64,000 nucleotides of DNA from Odobenus rosmarus divergens. Taxonomy: Eukaryota; Chordata; Mammalia; Carnivora; Odobenidae. Shown in pieces: positions 33,160-45,209 of this stretch (position 1 is the stretch's first letter; each line of letters opens with the position of its first letter). The translations under genes were made by a program, and so were the position numbers. Location of the stretch: assembly GCF_000321225.1 (NCBI RefSeq), contig NW_004450328.1, positions 3,684,056-3,748,055 of the forward strand, in the 5' to 3' direction. A model generated the notes under the pieces. The model was not told where the DNA came from. It ran no database searches and was given only the letters and a program-made list of their open reading frames with translations.

Positions 33160-33240
33160 CTTCAGTTTGTTTGTTTGTCTAAAGTAAGCTCTACGCCCAA
33201 CGTGGGGCTTGAACTCACAACCCCAAGATCAAGAGTCGCA
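33160..33240 (-). repeat. Minus tRNA-type SINE fragment
   Basis: Reads TAAGCTCTACGCCCAACGTG then GGGGCTTGAACTCACAACCCC and AGATCAAGAGTCGCA. It stops short of the usual head. Confidence 0.8.
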
Positions 33241-33448
33241 ATTCCTGGAGTTTCTAAGTCGCCTCAGACACTCATTTGCAGGCATGTGCCCCTCCAATGA
33301 TGACAGACCAGGCATTTACACAACAAAGACTCAGAAAGATGAGGCAATGGGCAAAAAAAGTAGGAAAGAAGAGAGAGGGTGTAGTTTGGTTAAAGCAAAA
33401 ACATGCATATGCCCCAAACACCCTCACCTACAAACTGCTTCCTGCAAT

Positions 33449-33948
33449 TCGGTAGTCCTCAAACCTTTTGGTTTCGGGACCTCCTTACACTCTTACATTC
33501 CTTATCGAGGAATCTATAAGAGTTTTTGCTCATGTGCGTTATATGTATCAATATTGACTGCCTTTGAAATGAAAACTCAGAAACACTTAAAATTATTTAT
33601 TAATTCACTAAAAATTAATCTGGTACATGTTAATGAGGGTAACTTTTTTTATGAAAAATAACTATATTTAAAAAAATAGTGAAAAGAATGACATCATTTT
33701 GAAAGTGAAAAGAGCAACATTTTTGCAAACCTTGCTAGTGTCTGGATGAATAGCCTACAGCTGGATTCTCATTTCTGCTTATGCAGCCAGCCTTTTGGAA
33801 TATCACTAGTCAAGTAGCCTTTGGAAACCTGTATTGGATACTTGACATCATGAAAATAGTTTTGGCCTTGGCCTTGCCCCTTGAAAGGATCTTGGGAACC
33901 CTTTCAGGAGTTCCCAGACCATATCTGAGAACTGCTGCTCTAGGACAA
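33449..33948. repeat. Old hAT-like DNA transposon remnant
   Basis: The ends GTAGTCCTCAAACC and TCTGAGAACTGCTGC are imperfect inverted copies of the CAGTGGTTCTCAAA-type termini. The AT-rich centre includes a chance ORF without a recognisable protein. Confidence 0.6.
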
Positions 33949-33955
33949 TAATTCC

Positions 33956-34062
33956 TTTTTTTTTTTTTTTTTTAGTAAACAATGTCCAATGTGGGTCTCA
34001 ACTCCTGATCCAGAGATCAAGAGTCACATGATCTATTGACTTAGCCAGCCAGAAACCCCTAA
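33956..34062 (-). repeat. Minus tRNA-type SINE
   Basis: T17 start, CAATGTGGGTCTCAACTCC, and TTAGCCAGCCAGAAACCCC end. It is strongly diverged. Confidence 0.8.
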
Positions 34063-34457
34063 GGCAGTAATTCTTAACCCTTTCTCCAACTCAATAGGTC
34101 TGAGGAATAGGACTTGCTCCTTTAAATGTGTTGATGCAAAATGAACAAACCTTTCAGAATCCCTAAAAGTCAGAAAGTTTTATTTGAGCCCAAGTTAGGA
34201 CAGCTGCCTGGGAAAAACGGTCTTCACAGGGAAGAAAGTGCCCCAGAGAATGAACAGTTCTTACAGGGTTATATACTTTTTTATATCTTATAAAAGTCAA
34301 AAGATTATAGATTAACATATAGGCAGGAATCATAAGTTTTAACATCAAGGAATTCAGGGAGTAGGAGCATCGACCATATCTTAAGGAGAAGATGGCTTTC
34401 CTTTAGGCTACTCATTTACAATGTATGCTTGGTGCGCCATAAATCAGGCTTTTGGTT

Positions 34458-35197
34458 TTTTGTTTTAATCTTTATAAAGATTTTATTTTTTAAGTAATCT
34501 TTACACCCAACGCAAGGCTCAAACTCACAAACCTGAAATCAAGATTCACATGCTCAGGGTGCCTGGGTGGCTCAGTCGGTTAAGTTTCCAACTCTTGACT
34601 TCAGCTCTGGTCACAATTTCGGGGTCCTGAGATCGAGGCCCACATCAGGCTCTGTGCTCAGTGGGGAGTCTGCTGGAGATTCTCTCTCCTTCCCCCTGTC
34701 CTCTCTTGCTCGCTCTCTTTTTCTCTCAAATAAATAAATATATTTTTTAAGGATTTTATTTATTTATTTGACAGAGAGAGACACAGCGAGAGAGGGAACA
34801 CAAGCAGGGGGAGTGGGAGAGGGAGAAGCAGGCTTCCTGCCGAGCTGGGAGCCCGATGCGGGGCTCGATCCCAGGACCCTGGGATCATGACCTGAGCCGA
34901 AGGCAGACGCTTAACGACTGAGCCACCCAGGCGCCCAAATAAATAAATATTTTTTAAAAAGGATTTATTTATTTATTTGAGAGAGAGAGAGAGAACATGA
35001 TCGGGGGAGGGGCAGAGGGGGAGGGAGAAGCAGGCTCCCTGGTGAGGAGGCTCAATCCCAGGACCCCGGGGATCATGACCTGAGCTGAGGGCAGATGCCT
35101 AACCAACTGAGCCACCCAGGCACCCCAATAAATAAATCTTAAAAAAAGAAAAAAAGAGTCGCACGCTCTACCAACTGAGCCAGCCAAGTACTCCCTG
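34458..35197 (-). repeat. Four-layer SINE nest
   Basis: An old minus tRNA-type SINE (34458-34556, resuming 35150-35197 as GAGTCGCACGCTC..GAGCCAGCC) holds a plus CAN-SINE (head 34557 to about 34740). The A/T-rich tail of that plus copy was hit twice by minus CAN-SINEs (about 34742-34936 and 34953-35127), leaving AAATAAATAAAT fragments between them. Confidence 0.85.
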
Positions 35198-35248
35198 GCT
35201 TTTAGTTTAAACAAAGTTTATTTGTCATGCTGCCTTAGAAAGAAATGT

Positions 35249-35445
35249 AGGGGCACCTGGGTGGCTCAGTCAGTTGAGTGTCTGCCTTTGGTTCAGGTCA
35301 TGATCTTGGGGTCCTGGGATGGAGTCCCACATTGGGCTCCCTGCTCAGCGGGGAGTCTGCTTCTCCTTCTCCCTCCGCCCCCGCCTCCTGCTCGCACGCT
35401 CTCTCTCTCTCAAATAAATAAATAAAATCTTAAAAAAAAAAGAAG
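35249..35445 (+). repeat. Plus CAN-SINE
   Basis: Head GGGCACCTGGGTGGCTCAG, tail AAATAAATAAATAAAATC plus A10. AGAAAGAAAT flanks both sides. Confidence 0.92.
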
Positions 35446-36304
35446 AAAGAAATCTAAAATGGCTTCCCTTATATATCAGGCCTTTAGAGAGTTTTGTCTG
35501 TCATCAAATGGCACAGTGGCTCACCAAAGCAATGGATCTTGGGGGGGGAGGGGGAACACTTTCCTCTAGGGAGACAGATTGAAATTTCTGGGTCGTGCAA
35601 GTACAGTTTGCAGAAGCTGCCCCCGGGGATTCTGTTCTTCCCAGCCCAAGATGTGTTTGCTTGAGAATCACTGCTCTATGCTTCCTAACAGCCAACAAAC
35701 ACAAAGAGGGAAACCCAAGCAGAGTTTCTCTTCTAGGCACTAGGACAAAAAATAATTTTCTCCTGCAAGTTTTAATGGAGAGGAAACTTTTGGGTAATGC
35801 AATCCTCCTCAATAACACCATTATGGCAAAAGCAACAAAGAGTGTCATGAGGTTGATTTTTATTGTGTTGCTTAATGGCAGCCAATAACACCATAATCAA
35901 ACCGCAAGTCAATAAAATAATTATATGGTGGTTGCCTCTGGGTAAGAGAGGCAACACATAGACACACAATTCTCTGCTGGTCTGATCAGTGGAACAGGAA
36001 ATTACAGATCAGCTAACATATTCATTTTCTATTGCTGATGAAACAAATTATCATACAATTAATGGCTTAAAACTACACAAGCTTGCTATCCTATAATTCT
36101 GAGGGTTAAAAATCTGACAAGGTTCTTGCTGGGCTAACATCACGCTGGGTGTCAACGGGGCTGAGCTCCTTCCTGGAGGCACTAAGGGAGAACCCATTTC
36201 CTTGCCTTTTCAGCTTCTAGAGGCTGTTCTCATTCATTGGCTCCAGGTTCCCTTCCTCCATCTTCAGAGCCAACCAGGTTGCCTCTCTCTGACCTTCTTC
36301 TCTT

Positions 36305-36391
36305 TTATGTAAAGCCCAAGGTGGGGCTTGAACTCACAACCCTGAGATCAAGGGTTGGCTGCTCTAACGACTGAGCCAACCAGGCACCCTT
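36305..36391 (-). repeat. Minus tRNA-type SINE inside an older interspersed repeat
   Basis: GGGGCTTGAACTCACAACCC and CTGAGCCAACCAGGCACCC, flanked by TCTCTGACCTT. The host sequence from about 36020 (CTATTGCTGATGAAACAAAT) is itself a common mammalian repeat that I cannot name with certainty. Confidence 0.8.
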
Positions 36392-36564
36392 CTCTGACCT
36401 TTCATCTGTCTTCACATCTTTCTGTCTGACCAAACCAGGAAGGGTTCTCTGAGTTTAAGGATTCACATGATTAATGGGCCCACCTGGATAATCCATGATA
36501 ATCTCTCCATCTAAAGATCTATACCCTCAATCACATCTGCAAAGTCCTTTTTGCCATATAAAGT

Positions 36565-37440
36565 AAAATTTATTTTATAAATAAATAAATAAATAAATAA
36601 ATAAAATGTTTAAAAAAAAGAAAATTGGCAGTATTAACTAAAGCTAAATGCATACCTGTATTATGATTCCAAAATACTTCTATGCTTAGACACAAGAGAA
36701 ACGAGTGCACCAAAAGACATGAGCATAGCATAGTGCCCATAGCAGCTTTATTCACAAGAGCCAAAACCCAGAAACAGCATAAATGTCTAATGATAGGGAA
36801 ATTGACAATTTATACCACAATTTATTATTGTGGTGCATTGATAAAATGGAATACTATGCAACAATAAAAAAGAATTAGTGACCTGTGCAACAACAAAAAA
36901 GAATTACTGACCTGTGCAACAACATGGATGAATCTCACAGAAATTATTTTCACCGAAGAGAAGTATCATACTCTATGATTCCAATTATATGCAATTTAAG
37001 ATTAGGGCGCCTGGGTGGCTCAGTCAGTTAAGTGTCGGCCTTTGGCTCAGGTCATGACCTCAGGGTCCTGGGACGGAGCCCTGAGTTGGGCTCCCTGCTC
37101 AGCGGGGAGTCTGCTTCTTCCTCTCCCTCTGTCCCTCCGCTCCCCTCCCCTGCCCCGCTCGTGCTCTCTTCCTCACTGTCTATCTCAAAAAAATAAATAA
37201 AGTCTTTAAAAAAAAGAGGAACAAAGGTAATTGATATCGATGCAAGCCAGAATAGTGGTTACCTCTGTGGAAGTACTGACCAGGAAGGAATACAAAGGAA
37301 CTTGCTAGAGTGCAGGAAAGTTCTATATCTCAATCTGGGTGGTGGCTACACAAATACAAAATTTCATTAAGCTGAACCTTTGAGATTAGTACACTTTATG
37401 CACCTTACTGTATGGTCATTACACCTGAATGAAAAGAAAC
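36565..37440 (+). mobile_element. L1 3' region with a plus CAN-SINE inserted (37004-37216)
   Basis: Phrases such as CCCATAGCAGCTTTATTCAC, AATGGAATACTATGCAACAA and TGAATCTCACAGAAATTATT belong to an older L1 3' end, resuming after the SINE as ACCTTACTGTATGGTCATTA. A 33-nt unit (AAGAATTAGTGACCTGTGC...) is tandemly doubled at about 36868-36925. An (ATAA)n tract lies at 36575-36605. Confidence 0.7.
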
Positions 37441-38805
37441 AAAACACATTTTGCAAGTAAGTGAATTCCAGGGTCAGTTAAGGATAAAACGAACTGAACC
37501 AGATCCAAAAATGCTTTCCTAGACCACAAACTTTGGTAAAAGGTAGAGCATTATATCAGATACACCAGGGAATCTGTTATGTATTTTCTGAAAGTTTAGC
37601 CAAAATAATGAACCCCTTTAGCGATTGGAGAAACAATAAAAGCATGCGTAAGCAAAGTTGTTGCTATTACATTCCTGATAAAAAAGATAATTTCTTTTAA
37701 AAAAATTTGGTAACAGGTTACTTACTTTCTGAATTGGCCTTCTCACTAAGAAGGTTGATTATCACTGACCTAGAAAAAAAAGACATCCTTCAGATAATCC
37801 TTTAAAAATATTGTTTCTCTTGTATGTCAATCACTTCTCAATAAAACTGGAAGAAAAATATTGTTTCTCTCAGCCGAGCTTTTGAAAGGTGCTGGGTGGA
37901 GGAAGCAGGACAGCGTTTCACAGGTTAAGGGCAGAGCCTCGCACGTGTCACATAAGCTACCGCGGCAGGCAGCACTGCATCTCCTTGTGAAGAGAGAATG
38001 TGCACAAATGTGAAGTTGCTCCACTTCTGGTCAGGACTTCTCTGTGAAGATCTTGTGGGCAGGACCATATGTCTCCTCAGAAAAGAATCGGGAGTGTCTC
38101 CTCTAATGTGCCCCAGAATGGGTGCCATTACAGAGCAAGCCCGCAAACATTTCAGTTTGGAAAACGTTAAAGAAGATGTAACCCCTCGTAAGGTTGCTAG
38201 AGAAAACAGGATGTTCAGTTAAACCTCAGGTAATCAATGAGTAATTGTTTTTGTGTAACCATGTCCCTTGCAATATTTGGGATATACTTATACTAAAAAA
38301 TAATTTGTGTTTATTTATCTGAGACTTAGATTTAATTGGGTGTCTTGTATTTTTATTTGCTAAATCTGGCAACCCTATTACCTTGGCCATAATACTGTCT
38401 TGCTAAGTTACTGTGTTGTCTCCTCTGCTTAGAAGAAGGAGACTTTCTGGAGTGGCCTCCAAAATAACCTGAGGTAGGCTCTAAAATGCACAGTCCATGT
38501 TACTTGATGGAGTGATCCTCTGAATGGGGATATTTGAGAAATTACCGATGAAAGTTGAGGACATATTGACTGCACTTTGTGGGAGAAGCCTAGTTAACTG
38601 GTAGGATCCAGACGAGCCTTCTGGTGCTCCCCCTTGTGACGGGAAGGGTAACTGCTCCTCCTTCCATTTCACTGTGAGGCACCAGCGCCACCTGCCTCCG
38701 TCACCTAGTCTCCAGGGACCATATTGGTCACCACAAGTCTCCCACCGTTTCTCTCAATATAGCTCCTGAGCAACTGAGGCCTATGGGAGCCAGGAATTGC
38801 CCGAG
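37441..38805. other. Intergenic sequence, no gene seen
   Basis: AT-rich, with short open frames but no recognisable protein, RNA gene or clear repeat structure. Confidence 0.4.
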
Positions 38806-39020
38806 GGGGCGCCTGGGTGGCTCAGATGGTTAAGAATCTGCCTTGGGCTCAGGTCATGATCTCCAGGTCCTGGGATGGAGCCCAGGGTCGTGCTCCAGGC
38901 TCCGCGGGGAGTCTGCTTTTCCCTCTCTCTCTGCCTCTCCCCTTGCTTGTGCTCTCTCTGTCTCTGTCTCTCTCTCTCAAATGAACAAATAAAACAAACA
39001 TCTTAAAAAAAAAAAGAAAA
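38806..39020 (+). repeat. Plus CAN-SINE
   Basis: Head GGGCGCCTGGGTGGCTCAG, then a CTCTCTGTCTCTGTCTCTCT expansion and A11 tail. GGAATTGCCC / AGAAATTGCCC flank it. Confidence 0.92.
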
Positions 39021-39077
39021 AAGAAATTGCCCCAGGACTCAGTATTTTCGTCTCAAATGAGCAGCCCTATTTTAAGA

Positions 39078-39915
39078 GTACCTCACTTTATTATTAGCCA
39101 TCAGGGAAATACAAATCAAAACCACAATGAGATACCACCTTACACCAGTTAGAATGGCAAAAATTAACAAGGCAGGAAACAACAAATGTTGGAGAAGTTG
39201 TGGAGAAAGGAGAACCCTCTTACACTGTTGGTGGGAATGCAAGTTGGTATAGCCACTTTGGAAAACAGTGTGGAGGTGCCTCAGAAAATTAAAAATAGAG
39301 CTACCCTATGACCCAGCAATTGCACTACTGGGTATTTACCCCAAAGACACAGATGTAGTGAAAAGAAGGGGCACATGTACCCCAATGTTCATAGCAGCAA
39401 TGTCTGCAATAGCCAAACTGTGGAAAGAGCCAAGATGCCCTTCAACAGATGAATGGATAAAGAAGATGTGGTCCGTATATACAATGGAATATTACTCAGC
39501 CATCAGAAAGGATGAATACCCACCATTTGCATCGACATGGATGGGACTGGAGGAGATTATGCTAAGTGAAATAAGTCAAGCAGAGAAAGTCAATTATCAT
39601 ATGGTTTCACTTATTTGTAGAACATAAGGAGTAGCATGGAGGACATTAGGAGAAGGGAGGGATGTCTGGGGGGGGATCAGTGGGGCAGATGAACCATGAG
39701 AGACTATGGACTCCAAGAAACAAACTGAGGGTTTTAGAGGGGAGGGGGGTGGGGGGATGGGTTAGCCCCATGATGGATATTAAGGAGGACGTGTACTGCA
39801 TGGAGCACTGGGTGTTATATGAAAACAATGAATCATGGATCACTACATCAAAAATTAATGATATACTGTATGGTGACTAACATAACATAAAACAAAAAGT
39901 GTACCTCACCTTATT
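39078..39915 (+). mobile_element. 5'-truncated L1 3' end (about 0.8 kb) with target-site duplication
   Basis: It begins TTATTAGCCATCAGGGAAAT and contains the usual mammalian L1 3' sequence (GAGATACCACCTTACACCAG, GACCCAGCAATTGCACTACT, GTATATACAATGGAATATTA), ending ACATAACATAAAACAAAAAG. GTACCTCACTTTATT (39078-39092) is repeated as GTACCTCACCTTATT (39901-39915). A 119-codon open frame (39268-39627) is L1-derived sequence, not a host gene, and the element is not complete. Confidence 0.92.
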
Positions 39916-40104
39916 TTTTTTTTAGATTTATTTATTTTAGAGAGGGGGAGGGGTAAAGGGGAAGGGAGAGAGAGAATCCCAAAACGACTTCCTGCTGAGC
40001 ACAGAGCCCAATGCTGGGCTTGATCCCACGAACCTGAGATCATGACCTGAGCCAAAATCAAGGGTTGGATGGATGCTCAACCGACTGAGCCACCCAGGTG
40101 CCCT
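39910..40104 (-). repeat. Minus CAN-SINE at the L1 3' junction
   Basis: T-rich start, end CTGAGCCACCCAGGTGCCCT. GTACCTCA occurs again immediately after it (40109), so it reused the site of the L1 insertion. Confidence 0.9.
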
Positions 40105-40508
40105 GAAAGTACCTCAGTTTAGTGAGATGTGTTATATTATGCCATTTGGAGGGTGGTTCCTGAGAAACAGAGGGAATGATCTGATTGGTGTCTGGGATAG
40201 AGACCCTCTGCCTCCAAGGAGAGCAGCTGTGGGGTTCTCCTGCACGAAACGGATGAGTGTGGCTGAGCAACGGCTGTCCCTGCAGATGAGAGAGGAGGCC
40301 AGAGGGGGTGAGGGCAAGATTTTTGAGAAGTGGCCAGAAGCAATAGGCCCCTGACTTGGAGGCCTGAGCCAGGAAGCTTTCTGAACTCCTCTGGTCAACA
40401 GGGGGCATGGGGCATGGTAGGAGGTCGGGTACTCATACCATAGCAGTTATTTGTCCTGTGGGTGGTTTTTGTTTTCTAAATTCTAAACATTCTAAAATGA
40501 GTGTATGA

Positions 40509-40630
40509 GGGGGGTCCTGGCTGGCTTGGTCAGTAAAGCATGGGACTTTTGATATCAGGGTTGTGAGTTCAAGCCCCATGTTGGGCATAGAGCTTACTTA
40601 CTTACTTACTTATAAATAAATAAATAAAGC
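40509..40630 (+). repeat. Plus tRNA-type SINE
   Basis: Head GGGTCCTGGCTGGCTTGGTC, (TTAC)4 in place of the usual GATTACTT, tail AAATAAATAAATAAA, flanked by GTATGAGG. Confidence 0.88.
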
Positions 40631-40782
40631 GTATGAGGAAGAAAGCTGTAGGTAACAGAAACCCAGTCAGACTACCTTGCTACAAAAACAGGTGCATTAT
40701 TATCAGGATATCAAGGGTTTCTCACTGAATCCCAAAAGCTCCCAAGGGACTAGAGCTATATGGGCCGGACTTCTAGACCTGT

Positions 40783-40995
40783 ACCGTCCATTATAGAGGT
40801 CACTAACCACATGTGGCTGTTAAAATTAAAATTAAAATTAAAATTGATTAAGCAGAAACTGAAATTCATTTCCTTAGTCACACTAACTGCATTTCAAATG
40901 CTCAATACCACGTGTGGCTAGTGGTACCCACTCTGGACAGCAAAGATGTAGAACATTTCTTTATTGCAGGAAGTCCTATTGGACAGCTCCTGTTC
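40783..40995. repeat. Old non-autonomous DNA transposon (hAT-like)
   Basis: CTGTACCGTCCATTATAGAG at the left and AAGTCCTATTGGACAGCTCC at the right are inverted relatives. An (AAAATT)n-like centre and CCACATGTGGCTG lie inside. Confidence 0.6.
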
Positions 40996-41126
40996 TAGAT
41001 TATGTATCCAGCTTACAATAACCATTGCTCCTATCTGCTCCCATGGTCCACGGGAATGGGATCTTGGCTGTTATTACATCAAATTTTAAAATTATTTGCC
41101 CCTGCTTAAAAAATTTTCTGTGGATG

Positions 41127-41555
41127 GAGTGCCTAGTTGTCTCAGTTGGAAGAGCACGTGACTCTTGATACTGGGTTCCTGATTCCGAGCCCCATGTTGG
41201 GTGTAGAGATTACTTAAATAAAAAATAAACTTTATGGGCTGGCTGGGTGGCTCAGTTGGTTAAGCGTCAGACTCTTGGTTTCCGCCGAGGTTGTGATCTC
41301 TGGCTCATGAGATCGAGCCCCGTGTAGGGCTCTGTGCTCAGTGCAGTCTGTTTGTCCCTCTCCCTGCCCCCTGCTCCAAAATAAACAAATAATTTTTAAA
41401 AAAAGTTAAAAAAGATAAATAAACTTTACTGGGATCGAGCCCCACCTTGGGCTCCCTTCTCGGCGGGAGGCCTGTTTTTTCCTCTCCCACTCCCCCTGCT
41501 TATGTTCCCTCTCTCGCTGTGTCTCTCTCTGTCAAATAAATAAAAAAAAATCTTC
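41127..41555 (+). repeat. Three successive plus SINE copies, the last lacking its head
   Basis: A tRNA-type copy (41127-41235) and a CAN-SINE (41236-41415) share the flank AATAAACTTTA. A headless copy starting CTGGGATCGAGCCCC (41430) runs to 41555. Confidence 0.85.
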
Positions 41556-41571
41556 TCTGGCTGCTCAAGGC

Positions 41572-41747
41572 TCCTTTTTAAAATTTTTATTTATTCGACA
41601 GAGAGAGCACAAGCAGGGGGAGCATCAGAGGGAGAGGGAGAAGCAGGCTCCTCGCTGAGCAGGGAGCCAGATGTGGGGCTCGATCCCAGGACCCCAGGAT
41701 CACGACCTGAAGGCAGACGCTTAACCAACTGAGCCACCCAGGTGCCC
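41572..41747 (-). repeat. Minus CAN-SINE with clean duplication
   Basis: GGCTGCTCAAGG precedes the element (41560) and follows it (41748). It ends CTGAGCCACCCAGGTGCCCC. Confidence 0.93.
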
Positions 41748-42309
41748 CGGCTGCTCAAGGTTCTTATAATTAAATTAAGCTTCTTAGTATGGTCTGCAAT
41801 GCCCAGAAGAAATGTCCTTGACTCCTTTTTCCAATATCATACTATCAGCCATTTTGAAAGACACAAACCTCACTTCCCTGGCAAGTTCTTGGTCCAGAAC
41901 TATTGACTCAAGCGGGGCTGATCAGGGTGTTAGAAAGGATGGTGGTCTGCAGGTGACCTTGCCTGGCCCTGCCCTCTGATAGAGCATGATTTCTCATAGT
42001 TCTGGGTTAGTTCCTTTGGTAGTTGACCTTTCCTAGAAATGATCTTAAATTTCTGATCACTAAAGTCCACTGCCTGGGTTAGGTTAGTACACGAACTGTC
42101 CAAGGTATGACAGGCTGATTTGTACTTAGCCCCAGTCAGCTCATAGAAGAAACCATGTGGCTTTCTGATCCTTTTTTGCTGGGGACCATTCCACAGAGGA
42201 GATCTCTTAGGAGATTTGGCTCTAGCCAGGGATCTCTAACTTGATTTTTACCCTGCTTTCATATAGATTTTTATAATAGACCGTAGTTCAGTGGTTTTAA
42301 TTCTAATTC

Positions 42310-42525
42310 AGGAGTTGGCAAACTGGCCCTCCAGCCAAATCCGGCCATCAGCCTCTTTTTGTAAGTAAAGTTTTATTGTAACACAGCTACTCCCATTCAT
42401 TTACCTATTGCCTATGACTGCTTTTGTGCTGCATAGGGTTGTAGTACTTGTAAGAGAGGTCTTTACAAAGACTAAAATATTTGCTGTCTGCACTTTACAG
42501 AAAATGTTTAATTGACTCTTGTTCT
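42310..42525. repeat. Old hAT-type non-autonomous DNA transposon
   Basis: GGAGTTGGCAAACTGGCCCT at one end and CTTTACAGAAAATG at the other, with AAAGTTTTATTGTAACACAG inside, match a common mammalian DNA-transposon repeat. Confidence 0.65.
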
Positions 42526-42550
42526 AGATGGGCAACTTGTGGACCAGATT

Positions 42551-42747
42551 CCTATTTATTTATTTTTATTATTTCAAAGATTTTATTTATTTATTTGAGA
42601 GAGAGAGAGAGACAGAGAGAGAATCTGAAGCAGACCCTGTGCTGAGCGCAGAGCCCAGCTTGGGGCTTGATCCCATTACCACGAGATCATGACCCGAGCT
42701 GAAACCAAGAGTTGGCCACTTAACCAACTGAGCCATCCAGGCGCCCC
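42551..42747 (-). repeat. Minus CAN-SINE
   Basis: TTTATTTATTTGAGAGAGAG to CTGAGCCATCCAGGCGCCCC. Confidence 0.92.
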
Positions 42748-43191
42748 TAACATATAGTTTCTAAAGATTATCAGTGAATAAAACAAAGATCACCAAAAGT
42801 TTGAAATAGCTTTTTTAGCTGAATGTGTTTGACAGAAGAAGAAATTCACTGGGAGGGTTGCTGAGTGGGAGAGGGCAAGAGTTTTAAGTATTAGGAAGGG
42901 GTTTTCATGGTAATATGCTAATTAAGAAGGTAAAGTGAACACTTTGGATAGAATGGAATGAATCCATAGGTCTGACCCAGTTGGTTAAAACAAGGCCCAT
43001 TGTTCATTGGTCAGGAAGGAGTCTTCAGTTTGGTCCCCTAAGGGTCTGGCATCTGGAAGTCACTCAAAGTCCACACCTGTTTATTAGCTTCAGTTGGTTG
43101 GAACCAGTTGTGATGAAATACAATATTCAGTTTTGCTATCTCTTAGACAAGTATTGCTCTAAATGGAAATCTTCCCTTTTAAGAGATACAA

Positions 43192-43298
43192 CTTGGAGCC
43201 CTTGACTCAGTCAGTAGAGCGTGTGACTCTTGATCTCGGGTCGTGAGTTCAAGTCCCACATGGGGATAGAGTTTACTTAAAAAAAAAAAAAAGAAAAA
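43192..43298 (+). repeat. Plus tRNA-type SINE
   Basis: GAGCCCTTGACTCAGTCAGT head, GTTCAAGTCCCACAT B-box and A13 tail. Confidence 0.85.
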
Positions 43299-43327
43299 GA
43301 AATCCACCCTAAGTATGTTTTCTGCCT

Positions 43328-43516
43328 ATTTCTTTTTTTCTTTTTTTAAAGATTTTATTTATTTATTCATGAGAGACAGACAGAGAGAGAAAGAGAGAGG
43401 GAGAAGCAGGCTTCCCACTGAGCAGGGAGCCCGATGTGGGACTCGATCCCAGGACTCTGGGATCATGACCTGAGCTGAAGGCAGACGCTTAACCATCTGA
43501 GCCACCCAGGCACCCT
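43328..43516 (-). repeat. Minus CAN-SINE with duplication
   Basis: CTGCCTATTTC stands on both sides. Ends CTGAGCCACCCAGGCACCC. Confidence 0.92.
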
Positions 43517-44145
43517 CTGCCTATTTCAATATACTATTTGAGATTGCTAGTGGGAGACCCGACCGGAACAAAAAAGAAAGGGGAAGATGGTGATAGCTAT
43601 TCCTTTCCTTCCTTCTTGCTAATCAGACCCCAATTTTGTTCAGCCACTGGGTGGGCAGCAATTTGTTCATGGATGTAGGTCCCCTACCCTCTGTCCAGGA
43701 GTACATGACGTTGGTTCTGAGCCTCTTTGGATTAACACTGCTCCTCTATCAGAAACTGGTCAAATTCTGACCCATGGAAAGTCTGGTGGGGCTTCTGAGA
43801 AAGAAAAATCTTTTCAAGGAGAAAGGATCATTTTCACAGGGCAGGATTGTACTTCCTGGCCCCCTGCCTTGTGGTTGAGGAGAGCCATGTGACTAGTACT
43901 AGCCAATGAATTGTGAATGGAAATGAATGTACAACTACTGGACCAGAGCTTTAATTCTGAGACCGCTGGCACTTGCTTCCCCCCACCTCACTCCAATAAC
44001 CAGCAACGTTCTAGTTTGGCCCCATTCTGAGGATGATGCAGAGCAGAGCTCTTAGGGGACATGAAGCATAAGCAAGTAAACTCATGTGTGTTAAACTACT
44101 GAGATTTTGGGGTCGTCTATTACTAGAGCATAATAATCTAGCTCA

Positions 44146-44560
44146 GCAGTTCTCAAAGTGAGGTCCAGGGACCTCTCTGGGCTCCCAAACCCTTCTAGAG
44201 GGGCTGTAAGACCAAAACTATTTTCATAATAATACAAAGAGGTCATTTGCCTTTTTCACTCTCTGGAGTTTTCCAGAGACTACATAACCTGTAATGATAA
44301 TTAAAAAGTTATCAATTTCTAATATGGTAACTGTAAATAGCCATAACCTACCTAAAAAAAAGCTTCTTGGGGTTACTTTCTTCTTTCCTCCTTTCCCTAC
44401 TTTCTTTTCATACATGTATACATCTCCCCAAAATATTTGTTTTATGACATGTCTTACCACACAAAAGTGTATCTTTAAACTACTGTGCTATCCAGAGCTT
44501 TGTATTTTATCCATAGGAGAGCATCTTTGCCCATTCCACTTCGGGCTTCTGAAGTACTAA
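44146..44560. repeat. Old hAT (Zaphod/Tip100-like) DNA transposon remnant
   Basis: Starts CAGCAGTTCTCAAAGTGAGG and continues with AAAACTATTTTCATAATAAT and CATTTGCCTTTTTCAC, phrases of that repeat family. The right end is unclear. Confidence 0.5.
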
Positions 44561-44749
44561 CATAATTTATAAACAGAGTAGCTGGCCAGCACATCTGCTG
44601 AAGCACGTGCAATGGTCCCTGTGGCCTGTGCATCCTGAAACAGCCTCTGTAGTGCACAGGTCCCAGGGGTGCTCCCAGGGGGCCCATCCAACACTTCCGG
44701 CCATAAGGTCCCCAGCATGCCAACTGGAATCCACGCTGTTGGAACCTAA

Positions 44750-44948
44750 TTTTTTTTTAATTAAAGATTTTGTTTATTTATTTGAGACAGCAAGAGAGGA
44801 AGCATGAGCAGGGGGAGGGGCAGAGGCAGAGGGAGAAGCAGACTCCCCACTGAGCAGGAAGCTTGATGTGGGGCTGGATCCCAGGACCCCAGGATCATGA
44901 CCTGAGCCGAAAGTAGACGCTTGATCCACTGAGCCACCCAGGCGCCCC
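44750..44948 (-). repeat. Minus CAN-SINE with duplication
   Basis: GAACCTAATTTT precedes and follows the element. Ends CTGAGCCACCCAGGCGCCCC. Confidence 0.92.
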
Positions 44949-45209
44949 TGAACCTAATTTTATATTATTTGATTTATAGAATCATAGGCCCTCTCTGTTA
45001 CAGGAAGTTTCCTTGTTGTTCCTTTCCCTATGTTAAGGGGGAAAAGCTTACATCCTTGTGTTTTATTTTTCCATCTCTATGTCCCTCTTCCTCTGTTCAA
45101 TATCAAAACATGTTTTGTCTTCAGGCCTGTGCGCATTTGCCCTGTGCTCCCCCAGTACAGAGATTAAAGATTAAAGGTTTTATTACTCAGACAGTTTAGA
45201 AGGTAAAGT

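Noticed and set aside
33209..33661. 150-codon open frame
   Set aside because: It runs across a SINE fragment and an old DNA-transposon remnant, has no family resemblance, and the region is AT-rich.
39268..39627. 119-codon open frame resembling a protein
   Set aside because: It lies wholly in a 5'-truncated L1 3' region with a target-site duplication; it is element-derived, not a host gene.
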